Shown one piece after another: positions 56,101 through 64,000 of a stretch of 64,000 bases of DNA. The DNA is from Fennellomyces sp. T-0311 (lineage: Eukaryota > Mucoromycota > Mucoromycetes > Mucorales > Lichtheimiaceae): NCBI GenBank assembly GCA_025266875.1, contig JALLLT010000055.1:62001-126000 (forward strand), written 5' to 3'. Position 1 is the stretch's first letter, and each line of letters starts with the position of its first letter. A program made the translations under genes and the position numbers. The notes under the pieces were generated by a model. It was given only the letters and a program-made list of their open reading frames with translations. It had not been told where the DNA came from and did not search any database.

Positions 56101-59100
56101 CACACCGCACGTCTGATCAAGCACCACCGGGTCTCAGACTTGGCGGAACGAAAACTGAACAAGCACAAAAGTCGGAGGGAAGGGGAATTGGCACCGGGTG
56201 CGTGCAACGGCAAATCGAATGGAGCAAAGAAGCGAGTGCCACACAGAGACGATTCATTCGAAGGCGATGGACCGAAATCCAAGCGGTCAATGGGAATCAC
56301 TGCTGCTCGGTACAAATCACGAAAGAACCTCGATTGGGCGGATATCGCGGGCAAGTCGCGTGTGCCTTTTGAAGACTTGATTTCTGTCCTTGAGCATGGA
56401 TCAAAGGCAACGACTCCACTGTTTCCCAAACAATCTGCTGAGGAGCGTTTTGTCCGGCAACAACTCGCATGGCGCCATGAACTTGAAAAGCTTATTGAAA
56501 AGGGAGATCTCGTGCGAGCATCAACAATCGACGTCAGTCCGCATAGCGAGGAGGAAGTGGTAATTGTTTTTACGCCCAACGGTGACACAAAGCCCCATGT
56601 ACAAAGCGCACCAAAAAAGCAAGATGCACGTATCTTTTTGCGACTGGTCGACTTTGATCGAAACATCGAACAGGACGAATTCTCGAGTTTGCTGTACGGT
56701 GATCTGTCTACGATCCCTGTACGTGAGGTGATAGTACGCGCACAACTGTGTCGATCGATCATGGATCTGGGCCAAAAGAACATCAACTTTGGGCTGGTGG
56801 AACGCAACGAGCGCCATACCAAGTCCATCGTACTTCACAATCGCAGCGAGACACCTCTGCTGTACGCTATTCGCAAATCAGGCTCAATTGCATCAGGTGA
56901 CATCATTCTGGGCGCTGGCCGATACGGCGTGGTGCGAGCGTTTGGCAAGCGTGAGATCGAGTTTGTTTTTGTGCCTACGCTGGCAGGCCATTTCATGGAA
57001 CGTCTGGTTGTCGAGAACATCCGTGACCGAACCAACGACCGTGTGCTGCTATTGAAGGCGATCGTTCGCAAGCCGTCGACGTTCTTCATCAAGTCGCTTG
57101 AACTTACATTTGGGCCGTGTCTCATCGATCAGCCATGCAAGCGCGTGGAAACCATTGTGCTGACCAACACCAACAAGCAGCCACGGTTGTTTGAGATCCG
57201 CGTGGATCCCAACGAGGCCAATTTTGGACGATACTACGGCGAATTTGACTTTGTGGTCGAGGATGACGAGTCAAGCACCCTATCCAAAGAAGCCGAAGAA
57301 GAGATCGAGAATCTAGAGCAGAAGCTAAAGATTGCGCGACGCAAAGGTCAGCCAGATAAGGAGAAGAAGTACCTGAAAAAGCTGGCCAAGCTTCGGAAGC
57401 TCGATGTGGCGGACGAGGATACGGGAAAAGAAAGCGGTGGAGAAGATCAAGCCAAGAAGGCTGCGAATGAGGAAGCTAAGGAAAGCGCCAACATTTTCAA
57501 AAAGACGCCTGAAAGTGTTGTGTTCCCTCTGGATCCCAATGCGACAAAAACAATCTCGGTGCATTTCAAGGCCATAACACGACCTGTCCAGTCGTTCGAC
57601 AACGATGCGCCAGCAGATCGTGTTCAGCCCATTCGCGGACAAATCATGGCACACGAATACAAAAACACGGATGCCTGTAAGGCGATTGTGTTTACTGGCA
57701 CACTGTGTCAAGACAAAGCAGCGTACAAGGACGAGTTAGCCAAGGAGTCGTCTGGTCAGGCAACCATAGCCGACAGTTGCGTGACAACGCCAGCGGAGAA
57801 ACAGATGAATGACAAGCGCACGGACCTCAAAGTCGATGTGGCCGATCAACCCGAAGGACTGAAATTGGAGCGGTCGTTCTTTGATGGCGGTCGAGTAGAA
57901 GTGGATCAAAAGTCCTCCTTCTATGTGCGCGTCTCCAACGAGTCTGATATTCCAGTCGAGTATGAGTTCTTGCTCGAGCCACGCGAGACAAGCTTTTTCA
58001 TTTGTCCCGAGACAACCACCCCACTGGCGCCCAAGGAGATACGGAAACTCATGTTTGAAATCCTACCAACCACGGTGGGTAAGCAACAGCACACCTTCTC
58101 CATACGCAACAAACGCACCGGGGTGATGCAGACATTCACGCTGCAATGCCTTGCGCACTTCAAGTCGTACTTGTCCTTCCCGTCGTTGGCAGAAGAGAAC
58201 CAGGGCGAGCTTGACCTTGGCTTTTCGTACGTGGACCCGGGCACCAAGTATTCGCAGGTGACACCGCTTTTGGTCGAAAACATGTCAGGTCAAGACCTGT
58301 TTATTACGTGCCAGAGCAACTTGTCGCACCAGGTGCTGATTTTCGTCGACGAGGCGGGCGAACGAGGCCTGGTTGAGATGATGCCATTCAAGAGTGGAAG
58401 CATGACAACGGTGTGGGTGGCAGTGCAGCCAAATTTGCTGACGGGCTACCTGGGCAATTCTGCTGACGAGTGTCGTGAGCTTGTGGGTGGTATCAAGTTC
58501 TCGGTGTTCACCAAGGACGATCTTACGGTGCAGGCAGAAGAAGAAAAGGAGCTGTCGTTGATGCTGACGCAAACAGTCAAGTTTATCTCGATTATTGGCC
58601 AATCGCACCTCGAAGTATCTCATCGCAAAATCAATTTGGGGTACACCGATAAGCTTGATGAGGAGTTCTATGGCTCGTTCACTATCAAGAACAAATCGGG
58701 TCAGCTACCATTGGACTATGAGGTTGAGTGTCCCAGCAGAAACATTGTGCTTGACAGACGCGGTGGCACGCTCAACGGATGGCGTGGCATTGTTGCGGCT
58801 AACGAGTCCGCCCTGGATTATTTGGATCAAAAGGAGCGCAGACAGCACCAGTCAAATGATGCAAGTGCTGCTCCTACCACGTCAGTTGCTCAGATCACGT
58901 TCCGGATACACGCTTATCGATACGGTTTGCTTACCGAAAAGCTGATTGTAACCAACAAGCACAACAGCCAAGAAGTGTTTGAGATTGAGGTGCGGTTTTT
59001 CGTTAATCCAAAGGATCTGGAAGCCTGGGTTGGTGATGGCTCGCAACAGCAGCTACTGCTTCGAGACACTGCTGCAGGTGGCGACGACGAGCACCACGAC

Positions 59101-60801
59101 GTTGATCATAGAGAGGCGAACCCGCTACCGGTCGTGCAATGGGAGAGTGTCTACGTGTGCCCTGCACCCAACCAACCTAAGTCGTTGCAAGTCATGATGC
59201 TCTCGGACGAGGACGAAGCAAGGTTGTATGTGCGTGAGGTGCAAGTCGCGAACGTGTCCGACAAACCTATGCAGCTGATTGCCCTGAGCGATATTGATAT
59301 CACAGCTGGCTGGGTGGCAGACGAAGATAAAGTCAAAACAGCATATGCAGTAGAAGAAGGGCCCTATCTTCAACGCAGTGGGCAGTTAGTACTAGATGCT
59401 GGACAGCGCGTTCGAGTTCGACTCCAGTGCCCGTCAGCTGAGAAGCTGACAGACCACGACCGGGCGCAAGCAGAGAAGGGTAACAGCGGTGCGCTCAAAG
59501 GCATGTTCATCTTGTACGACATGCAGCAGCAAGTAGAAGTGCTTGCAGTGGAACTCAAAGCGCTTTTCTGCGTATCACTGGCGGAGCTCGCGGTGGATCG
59601 CATCAACCTCGGCCAGATCGGCCACACAGCATCATGGAAACCGGTCAAGTTCAACTTTACAGTGCGTAATATTGCCGATGTGCCATTGAGCTACGACATT
59701 ATCCATCCCGAATTCATGTCATTCGCACCCAAGGATATCGGTAGCAGCGTCACCACGCTCAACGTCCCGGCACGCAAGAGCCAGACGGTGCAAGGTGTAC
59801 TGGATCCGGCGCAGGTGCGTGACCAGTCGTCAGGAGAACGTCGATGGAATGTGCGGATAGCCAACAACTACAATCGAAACAACACAATGACACTCAAACT
59901 CAAGGCGTTGATGACGGTGTTTGAGCTATGTTTCGAGCGGCTGACCAACAGCGAGCTTGTTCTCCCACCGCTGTACCATCCTATTGCACCAGCCAGCAAC
60001 ATGTCGTGTGACAGCTGGTTTGTAATTCACAACACAACGGAAGACGACATTCGGTTCGAGATTGGAGCCGACATTGCGACTGAACTGGGAGCGTATCTCA
60101 AGTTAGACGTGTTGTCGAGGTACACGAATACACCCCTGAAAGGCGGTATATCCATAAGTCCCCAGGGCCGAATGGAAGTACGAGTGCGTGCCACGCCGAA
60201 TGAGAGCTCACGACTGCCACATGATCAAGAATATCTACTTGATCCGGACGGTATCATTCTGGCTAATCTATGGGTGACCACGCGGCCGACCGACAGCGCC
60301 AATCTGGAAGAAAACCGCAAACTGCGCGAGATGATACCCATACGCAGCGTACTGGTCGAAACCCCCACATTCTCGCTCAGCGAGCGTCGCCTTGACTTTG
60401 AACTGGTGACATACTACCAGGACCAAGCATCCCGGCCCCCGTCGCTGGATGGCAGTGATGCGGACGAAAACGCAGAGGACGACTTGGGGGTGGTATGTCG
60501 ACCAGAATCACATCCATTGACGATCTTGAACCACGCGCAAAAGCTGCCATTACGCTATCGGGTGACAGTCGAAGGGCCGGCCGAGTTCCCAGCGCAGGAT
60601 ATGGTGCAAATCACTCCGTTAGCGGCAGACGGCACGGGCGTTGTGGACGCCGATAGCACGGTAACGCTTATGGTGCGGCTCGCCAACCCAACCGGCAATA
60701 TACCAGGCCAGATCCGCATACAAGTTGATGATCTTGATGCTGTACGTCAGATCCGACAGACTGCCTCCATCTTCATCAAAGAGACTGTATGGGATTTATA
60801 A
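53143..60801 (+). CDS. Giant HYDIN/ASH-like immunoglobulin-fold repeat protein
   Basis: One open frame of 2,552 codons. An in-frame ATG at 53290 is an equally good start. One probable 57-nt in-frame intron lies at 55808-55864 (GTAAGT...TTTGTAG), leaving about 2,533 residues. At least nine copies of an ASH/HYDIN-type beta-strand signature recur: INFDDCMLGEG, VDFGDCISGTW, INFGDTDVGTL, LDFGSIVLNSP, INFGLVERNER, LTFGPCLIDQP, LDLGFSYVDPG, INLGYTDKLDE, INLGQIGHTAS, each followed by a V/I-x-N-x-S-like strand. Two low-complexity linkers (about residues 480-630 and 880-1090) and a charged coiled coil (about residues 1380-1430, EEEIENLEQKLKIARRKG) separate groups of domains. ASH domains occur in ciliary, centrosomal and trafficking proteins. 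No catalytic domain or membrane segment is seen. A scaffold role is inferred. Confidence 0.8.
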   Translation: MLWLQGKVRRCKKCSCRSGFSTQRKILDFFLSSPAKRSRSFHSHLDLPDMTSRNERSSSSSSSIPYPEDQQPQQGTSNATNSNSTGKQSLFELVNVHNRITLDNVYQNGLHALKQLEIRNCTDQRILVKMRSNLRNQVAFQLDNENTNDLPEGVFNSIATNTVDWSRADASSDYHFNQLFNYVNHIDQLELEPFQSRPFILAFLPETRRLDSDTQDEDEDVGSAADTGRFNLHDTAAEEGNMYEGHNVTGSLFFFGYHIHDDGGATPLTSSQGQQQDSSASTSSAPAIYQMSIKFRASVCQSVLWTDVAETGINFDDCMLGEGCCKDFTIQNNSEIELHWLLNTVDLSNLNREGWLQFTDAETGKELDYGPIPGHSHRRVRLTFIPKEVGEFNYDLQIENANDARNVVQTKVHASVRSSLREESLIVSSGNVVDFGDCISGTWTMRQIVLNNVGESSVEVRFIPEAADVVFDIKAALEPGDAEADTGPKGRSRDQSEPEFPGRLFTTRQQQIGSDRGPSSPLTTATPTAASTSEVSGPNSEVSSRASSPTSSRQAMRTAEYESSPSPTSQESYGNGSISTGGARIQTPVIGSDTTDKESGHDEAADRLIEFSNDRSATPTMNTAGSYTRIEDLVLRPGKERVIQVSYRPQRDASINDFNAGQLIRRNFRIVLEYGNYRSAEPKERKAVQCKARTCTSFVEVIPKSINFGDTDVGTLKSLPINIFNRSDIIARVELQFTSKVLNCLRGEIVIQPRSYVELKLDLYPRKVNPEYRKQITLVNYLNRDNDQIVEVQSTNIDKNRVTFHSLFYRILTTTGANFLDFGSIVLNSPSIRTFTVENIRSAPLTLEITTSMPDDIAVFVKKKRSDQQTTMVSSGKAFPSVQAMDKSSKLLSFGPALVNLTQGLFVGRTRLDRNIATGVAVPRPLPGNKKNGLPPSIHRGPTSSSDNGSTAYLDLATTPLRHAVHSRRKQVVLKNSNKPILTQASHTARLIKHHRVSDLAERKLNKHKSRREGELAPGACNGKSNGAKKRVPHRDDSFEGDGPKSKRSMGITAARYKSRKNLDWADIAGKSRVPFEDLISVLEHGSKATTPLFPKQSAEERFVRQQLAWRHELEKLIEKGDLVRASTIDVSPHSEEEVVIVFTPNGDTKPHVQSAPKKQDARIFLRLVDFDRNIEQDEFSSLLYGDLSTIPVREVIVRAQLCRSIMDLGQKNINFGLVERNERHTKSIVLHNRSETPLLYAIRKSGSIASGDIILGAGRYGVVRAFGKREIEFVFVPTLAGHFMERLVVENIRDRTNDRVLLLKAIVRKPSTFFIKSLELTFGPCLIDQPCKRVETIVLTNTNKQPRLFEIRVDPNEANFGRYYGEFDFVVEDDESSTLSKEAEEEIENLEQKLKIARRKGQPDKEKKYLKKLAKLRKLDVADEDTGKESGGEDQAKKAANEEAKESANIFKKTPESVVFPLDPNATKTISVHFKAITRPVQSFDNDAPADRVQPIRGQIMAHEYKNTDACKAIVFTGTLCQDKAAYKDELAKESSGQATIADSCVTTPAEKQMNDKRTDLKVDVADQPEGLKLERSFFDGGRVEVDQKSSFYVRVSNESDIPVEYEFLLEPRETSFFICPETTTPLAPKEIRKLMFEILPTTVGKQQHTFSIRNKRTGVMQTFTLQCLAHFKSYLSFPSLAEENQGELDLGFSYVDPGTKYSQVTPLLVENMSGQDLFITCQSNLSHQVLIFVDEAGERGLVEMMPFKSGSMTTVWVAVQPNLLTGYLGNSADECRELVGGIKFSVFTKDDLTVQAEEEKELSLMLTQTVKFISIIGQSHLEVSHRKINLGYTDKLDEEFYGSFTIKNKSGQLPLDYEVECPSRNIVLDRRGGTLNGWRGIVAANESALDYLDQKERRQHQSNDASAAPTTSVAQITFRIHAYRYGLLTEKLIVTNKHNSQEVFEIEVRFFVNPKDLEAWVGDGSQQQLLLRDTAAGGDDEHHDVDHREANPLPVVQWESVYVCPAPNQPKSLQVMMLSDEDEARLYVREVQVANVSDKPMQLIALSDIDITAGWVADEDKVKTAYAVEEGPYLQRSGQLVLDAGQRVRVRLQCPSAEKLTDHDRAQAEKGNSGALKGMFILYDMQQQVEVLAVELKALFCVSLAELAVDRINLGQIGHTASWKPVKFNFTVRNIADVPLSYDIIHPEFMSFAPKDIGSSVTTLNVPARKSQTVQGVLDPAQVRDQSSGERRWNVRIANNYNRNNTMTLKLKALMTVFELCFERLTNSELVLPPLYHPIAPASNMSCDSWFVIHNTTEDDIRFEIGADIATELGAYLKLDVLSRYTNTPLKGGISISPQGRMEVRVRATPNESSRLPHDQEYLLDPDGIILANLWVTTRPTDSANLEENRKLREMIPIRSVLVETPTFSLSERRLDFELVTYYQDQASRPPSLDGSDADENAEDDLGVVCRPESHPLTILNHAQKLPLRYRVTVEGPAEFPAQDMVQITPLAADGTGVVDADSTVTLMVRLANPTGNIPGQIRIQVDDLDAVRQIRQTASIFIKETVWDL

Positions 60802-60903
60802 CCTTTTTCTTTTCTTTATGATAATTCTCAGTGTACATACGTAAAATGCTCGGTATTTAGATGATAATAAAGCATCCATCCTCTAATTGTATACATTCTG
60901 CTA

Positions 60904-61557
60904 TTATTTGTTGCGAAGTTTGGAATGGATCGCCACCCATCCGCTCTCTCGCTCCATCCACGTCTTGGTCGGTTGCTTCTTTGCGCGAGCTCGCCGCTTC
61001 ATTCGCTTGGCAGCGCTGTTGGTTGCATCTGGCTGCTGCTGCTGTTGCTGCTGCTGCTGGATCAATGGCTTCTTGCAGTAAGCAGGATGGATGGGCCGAT
61101 AACGCCGACGGAGCCAATTGGATGATTTGTAGTGTGCAAATTGTTCATCTCCTGGTTCATCGTCCAACGCGGCCATGCCAGTGGATGCTTTGCTGTTTCG
61201 AACTGGACGAGCGGCAGACGGCGAGCGCTTTGATGATGATGATGCTGATGGTGGTGGTGCTTGCGGGAGGGTGGCAGCACTCTGGGCAACGTGAGCGTAT
61301 AAAGGCGAGCGGTTCTCTTTGTGGCCTTGGACGATGCATTGCCAATCCTCTTCTTGCCGAACGACAAAGGGCTCCTCTTCGTCCTGAACAAGCTGCCACC
61401 CATCGTCAGGCTTCAGCGGAGGGAACTCGTTGTCGCCAAAAATGACAGCGGGGGCGCTGTCGGCAAGTGTGTTTTCAGCAGCAAAGGGCAAGTGATGCAT
61501 CGTCTCGTCGAAAGAAGGGAGAAGAGACGGAGATATATCGTTGCAGGCACAGATCAT
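60904..61557 (-). CDS. Small basic hypothetical protein with poly-Gln
   Basis: A single-exon frame of 217 codons. The N-terminal half is acidic (DNEFPPLKPDDGWQLVQDEE, QEEDWQCIVQGH). The C-terminal half is basic, with a nine-residue Gln run and a nuclear-localisation-like AAKRMKRRARAKKQPTK, ending WVAIHSKLRNK. No domain was recognised. An alternative ATG eighteen residues in (MHHLPF) is possible. It lies tail-to-tail with the giant repeat protein, about 100 bp apart, with its promoter about 200 bp from the end of the PHD gene. Homologues may exist in related fungi, but this cannot be judged here. Confidence 0.6.
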   Translation of the reverse strand: MICACNDISPSLLPSFDETMHHLPFAAENTLADSAPAVIFGDNEFPPLKPDDGWQLVQDEEEPFVVRQEEDWQCIVQGHKENRSPLYAHVAQSAATLPQAPPPSASSSSKRSPSAARPVRNSKASTGMAALDDEPGDEQFAHYKSSNWLRRRYRPIHPAYCKKPLIQQQQQQQQQPDATNSAAKRMKRRARAKKQPTKTWMERESGWVAIHSKLRNK

Positions 61558-61751
61558 TCTTATATCATCTGGTCACATCCCATGAGGTGCTTTTCGTCAC
61601 TTATAGAACGAGTCGGCTGCATGTGAAAAACGATTTATTATTATAAGGAGGGCATTTCAGCTATTCCGGTTCCTTTGATTTCGGGCACGGCCACCTTGTG
61701 GTCCTTGTACCGTACTACACCACGTGTCCGGATCTACATGGATTTATTAGC

Positions 61752-64000
61752 CTACTCCTGCAACAGTCTCCCCAGCCAAATCATCTTTGTTACCTTGCCG
61801 CCAACAAGCCCCACGCAGTAGCCGCTGGGCTGTGCCAGACCCTTGAGTGCATTGGACGCGGCCGCCGTCTGGTGGATTGCCTTGACACTGTCTGCGCACA
61901 ACGGGCATGTGTACTTTGCTTCCTCGTCATCGCACAGACTCTGATACTTTTCGGGTGTCAGCGTCTCGTCGCAGCCTGTATGGATCCAGTGGTCACACTG
62001 GTCGCATGCCACCATCTCATTCTCCTCGTCGTCATTCTCATCTTCCTCCGAGAACGTCCTCAGGCATACTGGACAGAACCGGTCGTGATCAAAGTTGTCT
62101 ATGCAGCTGGAGCAATACGTCGCCAAGTACACCGGGTATTTGATGCGATCTGTCGGTGGTGCCATCGCATGGAAGTATTCTTTCTTGTCGCCCTGTTCAT
62201 CGCATCCGTTGCAGTCGGCGCACAGCGGACACAGCCATGCTCCTGCGGCTTATTAGCTTTCTGGCAGTTTAGTTCGTTAAACCTTCTCGTACCTTCAGGA
62301 ACCTTCTCCACTTTTGGATTGCAACTGAGAGCACGCGCGTGTGTTAGTTTAGAATGCCTTCACGTGATCTGCTCCATTACCATCCAGTGTGCCAGCCTCG
62401 GTCGCAATCGTCGCAGATCATCAGGGTCGACTCGTCGCCTGCGCTCTTGCATACGCAGCACACCTTGCATTCTGGACACGCCCAGGGATACGACTCGACT
62501 GCGGCAATTTGTCGTGGCGTCTTCAGATGCGCGCATGTTGGGTGGTACTTTCGAACACACTTAGCGCATTTAATCATAGTAAATGCATCGCATGGATACT
62601 CTTTGGGTAGTGTCTCGGAAGGCGCGCTGAGATAATGGCAGTCGGCACACTTGTTTTCTGCAAGTGATGGTGCCTAGTGTTTGTTTTGTACGTCAGCTAT
62701 CAGCATACGTCGTTACTCGCATCCATCGATAAGCAAGACTGACCTGTGGTGGCGCTTGTGATGTCGCTGCTGCTGCTGGTGCCACAGCTTGTGGTGCTAC
62801 TGCGCCAGGGGTTGCCTTTGTAGTGAATGTGTAGGTTGCGTGCATTTGGCATTTTTCTCCCGGAAACATGACAGGCCGTTTGCAGACCTGGCCCTTGGTT
62901 AACTGATAGCCACACACATGCTGCTCTGTCGGCATGCCAGGCGGTCTCTGCACATATCTACTGCGTTAGCTTGCGTGCAACACCCGTGCAGAGCAACCAT
63001 TACCGGTGAAAGGTTCGCAGGTACTTGCTGTGCGGGGATGGTTTGTTTAGGCATTTGTGGCGGCGTCTGCTGTTGCATTTGTGGGGGAACTGCGGTAAAC
63101 CGCGGCGGTGAGCGTAATGGTCGCGGTGGCATAGCACTGTGGTTATGTTTACCTTGCTCGGCAAAGGTGGATATACTATTCATGGCTTGGTACATTTGGC
63201 CAAAGTAATGCTGTTGTGCAACTATCGACTGTGCGGTGGCAGCGATCACAGATGGAGGTGCTATCTTAGGGTTTGGCTGGTTAAACCGTGTAAAATGTCT
63301 ACAGGCTGCTTAGTCACCATCCACGTCATCCAGCGGTAGCTACTCACATAGGGAACGCTGCTTGGTACTGCCCGTCCAAGACGGCGATGGGGTACCGTTC
63401 ATCGTCCTCGCTATCTAATATTTGTGTAAAAGATGGGGCGGCCGCAAGTAATGACTGGGCAGCCGGCCGTGACTCTTCAGGAATTGTGTCGAGCGCGGCA
63501 TCAGTATCGTAGGTCCCGTCAAGCAAGTCCCTGCCGACACCTCTGAAAACATGGGTGGAGGCATCCTCAAACTGTATTTCGTCCAACGTAAACTCGTCCT
63601 TGCTGCTATCGATGCATTCGAACTGACAGCGCGTGGGCTGAGTCGCCGCGGCTATCTGGTTGACGTTGGTATGTATATCGTAAAACACCGACTTTTCTGC
63701 GCGGCGTTCGTGGAGCTGAGCATTGAAGCCTCGCACGGCCAGGGCGGCATGATGCATCCAGGTTGCATTGTTGATAGGGGTGGTAGCATCATAACCACCT
63801 GACTTTGACGTTCTCGAGATCAATGCACGACGACCCATTTTGCCTCCTTCTGTCTCCGAATCGTCCTCGGTCTGTTCTTCGGTATATCCCATCTCACGTG
63901 CTCGTGCCTCAAAGTAATCGTCTCGAACGCGTTTGCCCTTTTTGATAATTCGCGATCCAAAGCATTTGAAACACGATCGCGCGCTGACAACTGCCACATC
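61752..64000 (-). CDS. Multi-PHD chromatin protein (5' end beyond window)
   Basis: Six exons (>64000-63348, 63298-63004, 62947-62744, 62673-62381, 62324-62293, 62242-61752), open at the right edge. The N-terminal visible part has FKCFGSRIIKKGKRVRDDYF, then a Gln/Pro-rich region (QMQQQTPPQMPKQTIP) and a Cys/His patch (VCGYQLTKGQVCKRPVMF, CQMH). Tandem PHD fingers of double-PHD type follow: CADC...MIKCAKC, YHPTCAHL, CPEC; then CCVCKSAGDESTLMICDDC, GWHTGCCNP, CPLC. A third PHD reads CSSCIDNFDHDRFCPVC, MVACDQCDHWIHTGC, CPLC. Zinc ligands are complete in each. Such arrays read acetylated or methylated histone H3 in remodelling or acetyltransferase complexes; the exact complex is not clear. The exon of 32 nt (62324-62293) lies inside the second finger. 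Confidence 0.82.

Noticed and set aside
56000..56828. Minus-strand frame of 276 codons inside the giant gene
   Set aside because: No family resemblance and Ser/Arg/Cys-rich shadow composition. The plus frame is continuous and repetitive in a meaningful way.

Overview
The window is nuclear DNA of a filamentous fungus, most likely an early-diverging lineage (Mucoromycota or similar; inference). Support comes from compact genes with many 45-100 nt GT-AG introns, fungal proteins such as YHM2, a Clr4-type methyltransferase, FUN14 and fungal amino-acid permeases, and abundant DNA transposons. All exon boundaries were derived by hand from reading-frame continuity and family knowledge; none has been checked against RNA or a database.

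Layout. (1) 1-24.2 kb is a transposon graveyard. In order it holds a broken CACTA/TNP2-type transposase; a tRNA-Lys(CTT); a PIF/Harbinger element with an intact DDE transposase and a Myb/SANT-like partner interrupted by one stop; a MULE with 101-bp terminal inverted repeats whose transposase is fused to an OTU protease domain; a Helitron interrupted by three different solo LTRs; two tandem hairpin modules; a truncated pogo-like element; a possible hAT-like element; a second Helitron 3' fragment; and a G-rich minisatellite. About 1.9 kb of AT-rich, gene-free DNA follows. (2) 24.2-40 kb is ordinary gene space: a SUV39/Clr4 H3K9 methyltransferase, a membrane protein of unknown function, the mitochondrial carrier YHM2, a FUN14 protein, a cysteine-rich type I membrane protein, a PA-TM-RING ubiquitin ligase, a beta-trefoil lectin-like protein, POP5 and a long-chain acyl-CoA synthetase. 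(3) 40-42.2 kb is a decayed cytochrome P450. (4) 42.4-64 kb holds a TAF3-like TFIID subunit, a Kelch/multi-TM protein, one more solo LTR, a 17-exon amino-acid permease, a 2.5-kDa-residue-scale (about 2,530 aa) HYDIN/ASH-like repeat protein, a small basic protein and a multi-PHD protein cut by the right edge.

Most interesting signals: the paired hairpin modules at 18.2-18.4 kb with different but self-complementary outer arms; a Helitron whose frame is restored exactly by removing three solo LTRs with their target duplications; the uniform TAA/TGA character of every nonsense codon in the dead transposons (compatible with C-to-T change at CAA/CGA); a candidate single-nucleotide exon plus a GC-AG intron in YHM2; a 6-nt exon in the acyl-CoA synthetase; and one-base frameshifts lying in short homopolymers, which may be assembly errors.
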